Part shown: positions 1 to 5,608 of the stretch, one piece after another
Layout of the letters: each line of letters starts with the position of its first letter
How positions within the stretch are numbered: position 1 is the stretch's first letter
Assembly: GCA_964613615.1 (NCBI GenBank)
Contig: CAZTIB010000115.1
Location: 1-7,516 of the forward strand
DNA length: 7,516 nucleotides
Source: J054 sp964613615
GTDB lineage: Bacteria > Pseudomonadota > Gammaproteobacteria > Steroidobacterales > GCA-2729495
Direction: 5' to 3'
Notes under the pieces: model-generated
Database searches by the model: none
Told to the model about the DNA's origin: nothing
Seen by the model: the letters and a program-made list of their open reading frames with translations, nothing else
Made by a program: the position numbers and the translations under genes

Positions 1-625
1 GCGGTGGCCGGCGCCGCCCAGGCCGGCCGTGGCACGGGCACTGGACGGTGGCGCGTGGCACCGGGCCGGCACCCACCGGGCTGTGCAGCAGCCCCTGAGC
101 GCGCCGGATAGCAAGGCGGTATTCGTCGCACACTGGCGGGCGCTGAACCCGATAGCAAAGCTTTTCAAGCACCAACGTATCTGGACCAGCGGCTGGCAGA
201 GCTGGCAGCGGCTCAGCGCCGCCGGACTGTGGGTGGAAGGCTGTGCCGACGGCCTGGGCTTCGATGCGCTGCGTCCAACGCTCGCCAGCCCAGTCCTGCA
301 GTTGCCACCGCTGGAACAATGGCTGGCCCTGACCCGCGTCGGCGCGGAAGACACCTGGCGGGACAGCGGCATCGTCAACGTCGTCGGCAGCTACACAATG
401 GAGCCGCCGCCGAGCGACGCGTTGCGTCGCCTGCGCACAGCCGCCAGGCACGCTACGCATTTTTACTGGAGCAGCCGCGAGCAGTACCTGGCGCTGCGCG
501 ATTGCGTGCCGCCGGCGGCCCACCATGCCTGCGGCACCGGCAAAACCCGCCGCGCCCTCACGGAACTCGGCATTGAACCGCACGTGTTCCCCAACCGCGA
601 GGCCTGGCAAACATGGCTGCGCTGA
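1..625 (+). CDS. hemD: Uroporphyrinogen-III synthase-like protein (HemD type), C-terminal part, 5' truncated by window edge
   Basis: The reading frame is open from base 2 with no stop upstream, so the gene begins outside the window; the GTG at 29 is probably internal. About 207 residues are visible. They look like the two-lobed HemD fold, which closes hydroxymethylbilane to uroporphyrinogen III. The first lobe has 'KAVFVAH' followed by 'GWQSWQRLSAAGLWVEGCADGLG', equivalent to the 'Ta..L...G..v' element. The second has 'GIVNVVGSYTMEP', then 'FYWSSREQYLAL' and 'CGTGKTRRALTELGIEPHVF', equivalent to the usual 'FTS...' and 'G..Ta..l...Gi.p' elements. HemD proteins are very divergent, so the call leans on the hemB-hemL neighbours. 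The 'GLWVEGCADGLG' style is one I associate with HemC-HemD fusion proteins, so the missing part could be HemC; this is inference. The gene ends in TGA at 623-625, overlapping hemB by 13 bp. Confidence 0.7.
   Translation, partial: RWPAPPRPAVARALDGGAWHRAGTHRAVQQPLSAPDSKAVFVAHWRALNPIAKLFKHQRIWTSGWQSWQRLSAAGLWVEGCADGLGFDALRPTLASPVLQLPPLEQWLALTRVGAEDTWRDSGIVNVVGSYTMEPPPSDALRRLRTAARHATHFYWSSREQYLALRDCVPPAAHHACGTGKTRRALTELGIEPHVFPNREAWQTWLR
599..602 (+). promoter_or_regulatory. Shine-Dalgarno of hemB
   Basis: GAGG lies 10 bases upstream of the hemB ATG (613), inside the end of the upstream gene. It supports ATG 613 as the start and explains how hemB is translated despite the 13-bp overlap. Confidence 0.55.
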
Positions 626-1575
626 CGTTCCGCCGCACGCGGCTGAACCCGCATCTGCGCGAGCTGACACGGGAGGTCCGCGTCAGCCGGGAACAGCTCG
701 TGCAGCCGCTGTTCGTGGTGGAAACGCTGCGCGAACGCGAAGCGGTGCCGGGTATCGACGCGGTTTATCGGGATACGAATGATTCTCTGCTGGCACAGAT
801 TGAAACGGACCTCGCGAACGGCATCACCAAGTTTCTGCTGTTCGGCATACCGGCCGACAAGCAGACACCACCCTTCAACTTCGACTTCACCGCTGCGCAA
901 ATCACGGCCGTCAAGCGTCACTTCGGTGACGCACTGTGGTTGGCCACCGATGTCTGCCTTTGCTCGCACACCACGCACGGGCACTGCGGTGTGCTGAACG
1001 AAAGCCATGACTACCTGCGCAACGATGCCACCGTCGCCGAACTCGCGCGGGCCGGCGTCGCCTATGCGGAAGCTGGTGCTGACTGCGTCGCGCCCAGCGA
1101 CATGATGGACGGGCGCGTGGCGGCCATTCGCGCCGCGCTGGACGCTGCGGGCATGGAACGCGCTGCCATCATGAGCTACGCGGCAAAATTCGCGTCTGCC
1201 TTCTACGGCCCGTTTCGGGACGCGGCGGATTCGGCACCCGGTGAGAACGAGCCGCTGCAAGACCGGGCAAGCTATCAGCTGGACCCGGGCCGGCCGGCCG
1301 ATGCGCTGGCCAGCGCGCGACGCGACTCGCAGGAAGGCGCCGACATCCTGATTGTGAAGCCGGGCCTGCCCTACCTGGACATACTCGCGCAGCTGCGCGA
1401 CGCGATACCGGAACGGCCGCGCGCCGCCTACCAAGTCAGCGGCGAGCAGGCCGCCATCGACACGCTGGCGGCGAACGGCCTGGCGGAGCGCGATGCGGTG
1501 CAGCGCGAATGCTGGACAGCCATGGTGCGGGCCGGCGCCAACATGATCATCAGTTACGCAGCGCGCCGGTGGTGA
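613..1575 (+). CDS. hemB: Delta-aminolevulinic acid dehydratase (porphobilinogen synthase)
   Basis: This 320-residue cytoplasmic enzyme condenses two 5-aminolevulinate molecules to porphobilinogen, the first common step of heme synthesis. Its length is normal for the family. The zinc site is the three-cysteine type: 'DVCLCSHTTHGHCG' with C115, C117 and C125. The two Schiff-base lysines are present: K192 in 'SYAAKFASAFYGPFR' and K249 in 'IVKPGLPYLDI'. 'APSDMMDGR' (residues 160-168) and 'YQVSGE' are also conserved. The N-terminus 'RRTRLNP' matches the usual beginning of the family, and ATG 613 is preceded by GAGG, so the start is secure. Translation is probably coupled to the upstream HemD-type gene (13-bp overlap) and to hemL downstream (4-bp overlap). 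Nothing is missing; it should be active. Confidence 0.97.
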   Translation: MAALTFRRTRLNPHLRELTREVRVSREQLVQPLFVVETLREREAVPGIDAVYRDTNDSLLAQIETDLANGITKFLLFGIPADKQTPPFNFDFTAAQITAVKRHFGDALWLATDVCLCSHTTHGHCGVLNESHDYLRNDATVAELARAGVAYAEAGADCVAPSDMMDGRVAAIRAALDAAGMERAAIMSYAAKFASAFYGPFRDAADSAPGENEPLQDRASYQLDPGRPADALASARRDSQEGADILIVKPGLPYLDILAQLRDAIPERPRAAYQVSGEQAAIDTLAANGLAERDAVQRECWTAMVRAGANMIISYAARRW

Positions 1576-2816
1576 CGAACGAAGAACTGTTCCGGCGCGC
1601 ACGGCGGGTCACGCCCGGCGGCGTGCACTCGCCCGTGCGGTCATTTCGCAGCGTGGGCGGCAAGCCCGTATTCATCCGTGCCGGCGACGGCGCGTACCTG
1701 GAAGCCGCAGACGGACGGCGCTTCGTCGACTATTGCCAGGCCTTCGGCCCGCTGATCCTGGGCCATGCGCCACCGGCCGTGAAACACGCGGTTACCGCGG
1801 CCCTGGACCGGGGCTGGAGTTACGGCGCCGCCGAAACGCCGTCGCTGGAACTGGCGGAACTGATCAGCGGCCGGTTACCGTGGGCCGAACAGCTGCGCTT
1901 CGTCAACTCCGGCACTGAAGCGGTCATGACTGCGCTCCGCATCGCCCGCGCGGTCACGGGTCGCGACAAACTGTTGAAGTTCGACGGCTGCTATCACGGC
2001 CACGTGGACGCGATGCTGATGCGGGCCGGTTCGGGCCTGGCCGGTACGGCTGACAGCGCCGGTATTCCGGCCGGCGTGGCCGGCGACACGCTGGTGGTGC
2101 CGCTGAATGACGATGCGGCCCTCGACGCTGTGTTCGCTGCCCACGACGACATTGCCGCTGCGATCATCGAACCCCTGCCTGCCAACTACGGGCTGTTGCC
2201 CCAGCGCCGCGACTTCCTGGAGAAACTTGGCAGGCTGTGCCGCCAGCACGGCACGCTGCTGATATACGACGAAGTCATCACCGGTTTTCGCGTCGCCTTC
2301 GGCGGCTGCACCGAACAGCTGGGCCTGCAGCCCGATCTCGTGACCTGGGGCAAGATCATCGGCGGCGGCTTCCCGGTGGGCGCGGTGGCCGGCCGGCGCG
2401 AGTACCTCGAACAGCTGGCACCCGTCGGCAACGTCTACCAGGCCGGCACGTTGAGTGCGAACCCGGTGGCGATGGCCGCCGGTCGCGCAACGCTGGAAGC
2501 CTTGTTGGATGGTGCGGTCTATGCGCGCCTGGATGAGCTTGGCCAGGCATTGGAAGCCGGGCTGGCGGCGGCGCCGGGACTGAGACTGCAACGCGCCGGT
2601 TCTCTGTTCTGGCTGGCTGCCGGCGAGGGGGAAACCGTGCGCTCGCCGGCCGCGATTGACGCCACCCAGCGAGAGCGTTACTCAAAGCTCTTTCACGCCG
2701 CCCTCGCGGCCGGGGTCTACCTGCCGCCCAGCGCGGTAGAAACCGCTTTCCTGAGCGCTGCGCACACCGCCGACCAGCTGGCTGCGCTAGCGGCACTGGT
2801 CCGCCGACACTTCTGA
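1572..2816 (+). CDS. hemL: Glutamate-1-semialdehyde 2,1-aminomutase
   Basis: HemL is a PLP enzyme that converts glutamate-1-semialdehyde to 5-aminolevulinate in the C5 pathway. I chose the GTG at 1572 because it overlaps the hemB stop in GTGA, giving 414 residues beginning 'MTNEELFRRARRVTPGGVHSPVRSF', which aligns with the normal HemL N-terminus. A GTG at 1569 is an equal-frame alternative; longer starts would only add hemB-antiframe residues. Key features are 'VNSGTEA' (111-117), 'YHGH' (141-144), 'YDEV' with D233 for the pyridine nitrogen, and 'TWGKIIGGGFPVGA' with the PLP lysine K261. No Shine-Dalgarno is evident, so it likely depends on translation of hemB. A small oddity is 'EPLPANYGLLPQR' (200-212) where E. 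coli has 'EPVAGNMNCVPP'. It is slightly shorter than E. coli HemL. Other class III aminotransferases are possible, but operon context makes HemL firm. Confidence 0.96.
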   Translation: MTNEELFRRARRVTPGGVHSPVRSFRSVGGKPVFIRAGDGAYLEAADGRRFVDYCQAFGPLILGHAPPAVKHAVTAALDRGWSYGAAETPSLELAELISGRLPWAEQLRFVNSGTEAVMTALRIARAVTGRDKLLKFDGCYHGHVDAMLMRAGSGLAGTADSAGIPAGVAGDTLVVPLNDDAALDAVFAAHDDIAAAIIEPLPANYGLLPQRRDFLEKLGRLCRQHGTLLIYDEVITGFRVAFGGCTEQLGLQPDLVTWGKIIGGGFPVGAVAGRREYLEQLAPVGNVYQAGTLSANPVAMAAGRATLEALLDGAVYARLDELGQALEAGLAAAPGLRLQRAGSLFWLAAGEGETVRSPAAIDATQRERYSKLFHAALAAGVYLPPSAVETAFLSAAHTADQLAALAALVRRHF

Positions 2817-2840
2817 ACTCACCGCGGCGATTTCGAACGC

Positions 2841-2865
2841 AAAAAAAGACCGCCGGAAGGCGGTC
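2841..2865 (-). terminator. Rho-independent terminator on the minus strand
   Basis: A perfect 7-bp stem (gaccgcc at 2848-2854, ggcggtc at 2859-2865) encloses a 4-base loop. Read on the minus strand it is followed at once by seven T (2847-2841) and lies about 40 bases after the stop of the ribbon-helix-helix gene. On the plus strand the hairpin is followed by A residues, so it is not a canonical terminator for hemL. Confidence 0.85.
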
Positions 2866-2905
2866 AAAAAAGAAGAACTTTGGTTTTGTTTGGTTTGAAG
2901 GTGGG

Positions 2906-3139
2906 TTAACTGCAAGCGCGCAAAGGCGCGTCGCGTGCATCATCCTCTTCCAATTCGCCACGAATCAGGTCGCGGAGGTAGCCGCACAGGGACTTGCCCT
3001 GCTCCGCAGCCATGGCTTCCAGCTGTTCGCGTTCCGCGGGTTCCACGCGGATTCCGATGGTGACCATCCGGGTCCGCCCTAACGGCGGCCGGCCTCTCTG
3101 CGGTTTGTGTGTGATATCCATGGCGGGCATTTTGCCCAC
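2906..3139 (-). CDS. Small ribbon-helix-helix (CopG/Arc-like) DNA-binding protein
   Basis: This is a predicted DNA-binding protein of up to 77 residues. The segment 'MVTIGIRVEPAEREQLEAMA' followed by 'AEQGKSLCGYLRDLIRGEL' fits the beta-strand, helix, turn, helix pattern of ribbon-helix-helix dimers. Before it lies a basic arm containing 'QRGRPPLGR', whose RGRP core resembles an AT-hook; an acidic tail 'EEDDARDAP' follows. The start is uncertain: GTG 3139, ATG 3130 and ATG 3121 are in frame and none has a good Shine-Dalgarno. ATG 3121 (71 residues, 'MDITHKPQRG') is quite plausible. ATG 3130 sits in a small inverted repeat GGGCA-3-TGCCC (3125-3137). No toxin partner lies beside it, so it is probably a free-standing regulator, not an antitoxin, though its targets are unknown. 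It is followed by a strong terminator. Confidence 0.75.
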   Translation of the reverse strand: MGKMPAMDITHKPQRGRPPLGRTRMVTIGIRVEPAEREQLEAMAAEQGKSLCGYLRDLIRGELEEDDARDAPLRACS

Positions 3140-3159
3140 AGATGCCGGAGTGGTCTGGT

Positions 3160-3219
3160 CAGATCAGGTCAGGTTCCGATCTGTAAACACCTTTTGTTCA
3201 CTGATAGCCCGATCTGTTA
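3160..3219 (-). promoter_or_regulatory. Possible operator region: repeated CCGATCTGT boxes upstream of the ribbon-helix-helix gene
   Basis: The box ccgatctgt occurs at 3176-3184 and again at 3209-3217, 33 bp apart, about three helical turns. Both are followed by a short TA-rich step (aa, ta). The inverted hexamer cagatc occurs at 3160-3165, facing gatctg at 3178-3183. The region is in the 157-bp gap before the ribbon-helix-helix gene, a family that often binds tandem repeats at its own promoter. On the minus strand a TTTACA (3187-3182) could be a -35 element, but I find no good -10 element with it. Function is inference. Confidence 0.35.
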
Positions 3220-3296
3220 GCCGACGGTTGCGGTGCACTGGTCGAAGCGTCTCCAGAGGGGGCCTTCGGCACTGCTTCAAAGCACGGCGCCGGGGG

Positions 3297-4880
3297 CTAG
3301 TTGCGAGTCAACAGGACCAGCTGACCGCCCTCCACCAGTTCCCGTTTCCCACCTACCGGGCCACCCCTCAGTCCGTGGGCCTGCACCGTCAGCAGCAGGG
3401 CAAGCTGGCCCGGGCGGAGCCCCAGTAGCGGTGAAATGTCGACGATGCCGGAACTTTCCCACGCGCCGAACTGGCCGGACTTCGAGTCCCTGGCGCCCGG
3501 GGGCCCGAGCGCGGCCCGGTTGATCACCGCGATGCGCTGGTAGTCGTCTGGCTGCAGCGGGTCGATGCGCCAGATAGAGGCATCGATGCCATCGTCGGCA
3601 GCAAAGCGAGCACGCTTCGTCGCTTTGTCCTCCTGCACGTAGACCATGCCGTCACTCGCCCAGGTCAGATTATCGGGGCTGCGAATGCCGCGGCCGTCGA
3701 AGTCATCACCGTCATGCAGGATGGTGAGTGTGGCAACGGCGGTGGGCCAGCCGTCGCCCACAGCATCGAAGCTCGCGTCGATGCGGTACAGCGTGCCCCA
3801 GTCGTCGTCCGGGAATTGGTCGCCGTGGCCGGTAGATGCAAATACGGCCTCGGTACCGCGGGCCGGATTGGTGTGCACGTCTTCCGGTCGCGAGAATGCG
3901 AAGGCCCCGCGTTGCCACGCCGCTTCGCGCAGCGTGGTGTCGTCCCGGTAGCCGTCCGCGTCATGTCCGGTCGAACCGGCCTGTGCCGGATCCCGGGCCG
4001 CCACCTGGACGAAGCGGCCGTCACGCCTGGCACCAGTGCCGCGCCAGTCCGCCGGCGAGCGATCGCCCTGGTCCGACACCCAGACGTGCAGCTGGCCGCC
4101 GCGCAAACCGTTGCGCGCCAGGAAGTCGCCGTCGGGACTCTTACGACCGATGTACAGATACAGCGGCGCACCGCCAAACTCGAGGTCATCGCCAAGCAGC
4201 AGCGCGACAAAACCCGGAGGTGCTGCCAGCGCCGCGGAGTTCTCCCAGGAACCGCGGCCGAGGTCCGGCACTGCCCACAGCTCGCGCCCGGCCGGGTCCA
4301 GGACCCAGACGGAACCGCCGTGCGGGTGGTCTTCCCGGGCTGTTACTTCCTCGTGCGTGAAGTACAGGTCATCGACGAAGCCGCCCTGCCCGCCTGCGTA
4401 ACCGGCACCGGAACACAGCGCGTTCAGTCCCGCCTCCGGTTTATCGTCCCGCTCGCTGACCTGCGCGGCCCGTGTAACGACATTGCCACTGCGGTCGCGG
4501 ATGCGGTCGAAGGCCAGGCCCGCGCTGCGGATCTGCAGGGTGCTGGCATCGATGTCGAAATAACTGATGCGCGACCCGCGCAGCTCGGTGCCGTTCGCAA
4601 GCCGATAGGGGTAGCCCCTCGTGGCGCCGAATTCGTGGTTGGCCACGACGCGCAGCGTGTCGTTCTCCACGCGCCAGGCCCCGAGACCGTCGAGGATGCC
4701 CGGCGGCTGGTATAGCCCGATGCGATCCCCGACCGTAAACAGCACCCGGGCCTGGAAGCCGGAGTCCGGCAAGACCTTGAGCATCGCCGGTGCCGGACCG
4801 TCGCTCCCTTCCGGGCGGGTGCCCTCGCTCTGGCAGGCAACAAGCAGCGCGGCGGCAATCAACAGGCACGAAATACGCAA
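3297..4880 (-). CDS. PhoX/DUF839-family exported lipoprotein
   Basis: This predicted lipoprotein has 527 residues. I place the start at TTG 4880, not at the longer upstream open frame, because GAGGA (4892-4888) lies 7 bases upstream and translation from it gives a proper lipoprotein signal: 'MRISCLLIAAALLVAC' with lipobox LVAC and C16 as the lipidated residue; Q17 argues against inner-membrane retention. The rest resembles the PhoX/DUF839 beta-propeller family of calcium- and iron-dependent phosphatases. C156 in 'ALCSG', 'YFTHEE' (173-178, like the TCEE of PhoX), 'FSRPED' (329-334), 'SPDNL' (401-405) and the C-terminal 'WESSGIVDIS' (474-483), 'VQAHG' and 'LVEGGQLVLL' are all family landmarks. 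The Cys and the R-x-E pair seem preserved, but the usual TPWGTW stretch is replaced by 'GGFVDD', so substrate is uncertain. It lies 115 bp after folE on the same strand, with no terminator seen between. Confidence 0.85.
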   Translation of the reverse strand: MRISCLLIAAALLVACQSEGTRPEGSDGPAPAMLKVLPDSGFQARVLFTVGDRIGLYQPPGILDGLGAWRVENDTLRVVANHEFGATRGYPYRLANGTELRGSRISYFDIDASTLQIRSAGLAFDRIRDRSGNVVTRAAQVSERDDKPEAGLNALCSGAGYAGGQGGFVDDLYFTHEEVTAREDHPHGGSVWVLDPAGRELWAVPDLGRGSWENSAALAAPPGFVALLLGDDLEFGGAPLYLYIGRKSPDGDFLARNGLRGGQLHVWVSDQGDRSPADWRGTGARRDGRFVQVAARDPAQAGSTGHDADGYRDDTTLREAAWQRGAFAFSRPEDVHTNPARGTEAVFASTGHGDQFPDDDWGTLYRIDASFDAVGDGWPTAVATLTILHDGDDFDGRGIRSPDNLTWASDGMVYVQEDKATKRARFAADDGIDASIWRIDPLQPDDYQRIAVINRAALGPPGARDSKSGQFGAWESSGIVDISPLLGLRPGQLALLLTVQAHGLRGGPVGGKRELVEGGQLVLLTRN

Positions 4881-4887
4881 ATGAAAG

Positions 4888-4892
4888 TCCTC
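4888..4892 (-). promoter_or_regulatory. Shine-Dalgarno that fixes the TTG start of the PhoX-like lipoprotein
   Basis: GAGGA on the minus strand ends 7 bases before TTG 4880. It decides for a TTG start directly before the lipoprotein signal peptide; no ATG or GTG in this frame is suitably placed. Confidence 0.65.
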
Positions 4893-4900
4893 TGCCCAGC

Positions 4901-4913
4901 GGGGACGGTCCCC
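4901..4913 (-). promoter_or_regulatory. Short GC hairpin just upstream of the lipoprotein ribosome binding site
   Basis: GGGGAC and GTCCCC are exact inverted repeats with one base between, giving a stem of about five GC-rich pairs and a 3-base loop. It ends 8 bases before the Shine-Dalgarno (4892-4888) of the PhoX-like gene. No T tract follows it on the minus strand, so it is not a standard terminator; a role in mRNA processing or translation is speculation. Confidence 0.3.
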
Positions 4914-4995
4914 ACCGCAGTTTGCGTCCCGGGGATCACTGCTGGCCAGTCGAGCACAGGCGCTGCCGGCCCGCGCGCGTCGCGCCACTTGGACT

Positions 4996-5607
4996 CTAGG
5001 GGCGAACGAGGCGCAGGAATTCCTCGCGGGTGGCCAGCTCGCTCCGGAAATTGCCGAGCATGCACGACGTCGTCATCGTCGAGTTCTGCTTCTCGACACC
5101 GCGCATCATCATGCACATGTGCTTCGCCTCGATAATCACGCCGACGCCTCGGGCATCGATCGCTTCCATCACACACTCGGCGATCTGCTTGGTGAGTACT
5201 TCCTGGATCTGCAACCGCTGCGCGAAATAATCGACGATCCTGGCGATTTTTGACAAGCCCAGCACTTTGCCCTGCGGCAGGTAAGCCACGTTGCATTGAC
5301 CGATGAAGGGCAGCATGTGGTGCTCGCACAGGGAATACATCTCTATGTTCTTGACGATCACCATTTCGTCGGTATCACTGGTGAACACCGCGCCGTTGAT
5401 CAGATCGTCGAGGCTCTGCCGGTAGCCGCGCGTCAGAAAGCGCATGGCCTTGGCCGCTCGCTTCGGCGTGTCCACGAGACCTTCGCGGGTCACGTCTTCG
5501 CCGAGATCGGCAATGATCGCGCGGTAGTGCTCCGATATGTCTTCCACGTGGCCGGCCTCTTGGTCTGGCGTGCTTTCCCGCCGCTGGAATGGGTTCTGGG
5601 CTGACAT
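4996..5607 (-). CDS. folE: GTP cyclohydrolase I (type I, zinc dependent)
   Basis: FolE converts GTP to 7,8-dihydroneopterin triphosphate, the entry to folate, tetrahydrobiopterin and 7-deazapurine pathways. It is cytoplasmic and normally a homodecamer. The 203 residues are of usual length. The zinc site is visible: C94 and H97 in 'SLCEHHMLPF', and C165 in 'HMCMMMRGVEKQNS'; H96 is the likely catalytic histidine. 'DTPKRAAKAM' (46-55) and 'GLSKIARIVDYFAQRLQIQE' (117-136) are family hallmarks. The ATG at 5607 follows the upstream NRPS stop by one base (TAG-A-ATG), with AAAGGGG (5620-5614) as ribosome binding site, so the two are almost certainly translationally coupled. It could be the housekeeping copy or one belonging to a biosynthetic cluster; the window does not tell. 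Residues 47-53 are encoded by an 18-bp sequence that recurs at the end of the NRPS gene. Confidence 0.97.
   Translation of the reverse strand: MSAQNPFQRRESTPDQEAGHVEDISEHYRAIIADLGEDVTREGLVDTPKRAAKAMRFLTRGYRQSLDDLINGAVFTSDTDEMVIVKNIEMYSLCEHHMLPFIGQCNVAYLPQGKVLGLSKIARIVDYFAQRLQIQEVLTKQIAECVMEAIDARGVGVIIEAKHMCMMMRGVEKQNSTMTTSCMLGNFRSELATREEFLRLVRP
5450..5467 (-). repeat. 18-bp exact repeat, copy 1 (inside folE)
   Basis: On the plus strand this is ttggccgctcgcttcggc, encoding PKRAAK in FolE on the minus strand. It is identical to 5619-5636 at an offset of 169 bp. A further match, cgcgggtcac, lies at 5484-5493, also offset by 169 bp from its copy at 5653-5662. Confidence 0.9.
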
Positions 5608-5608
5608 T

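Noticed and set aside
463..1602. 379-codon open frame on the minus strand opposite hemB
   Set aside because: It lies wholly antisense to a certain gene (hemB) in GC-rich DNA, where third-position G/C bias removes stops. The translation shows no recognisable domain or proper start context.
1875..2591. 238-codon minus-strand open frame opposite hemL
   Set aside because: It is antisense to a well-conserved enzyme and has no protein-family features; GC bias explains it.
2841..2871. Bidirectional terminator for hemL and the convergent gene
   Set aside because: The hairpin is preceded and followed by A residues on the plus strand, so only the minus-strand reading has a T tract. A T-rich stretch at 2878-2896 follows on the plus strand but is not next to the stem.
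2356..2961. 201-codon minus-strand open frame spanning the hemL 3' end and the terminator
   Set aside because: It runs through the terminator hairpin and overlaps both hemL and the ribbon-helix-helix gene; its arginine- and proline-rich translation is typical of a false frame.
3240..3300. Terminator after the PhoX-like gene
   Set aside because: There are GC-rich short inverted pieces, but no stable stem followed by a T tract on the minus strand.
3714..4715. 333-codon plus-strand open frame opposite the PhoX-like gene
   Set aside because: It is a shadow of the minus-strand gene, which has a signal peptide, family motifs and a ribosome binding site; this frame has none.
4914..4995. Terminator or extra gene between folE and the PhoX-like gene
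   Set aside because: Only alternating GC sequence and a cccggg palindrome are present; there is no T tract and no credible reading frame of its own, so co-transcription remains possible.
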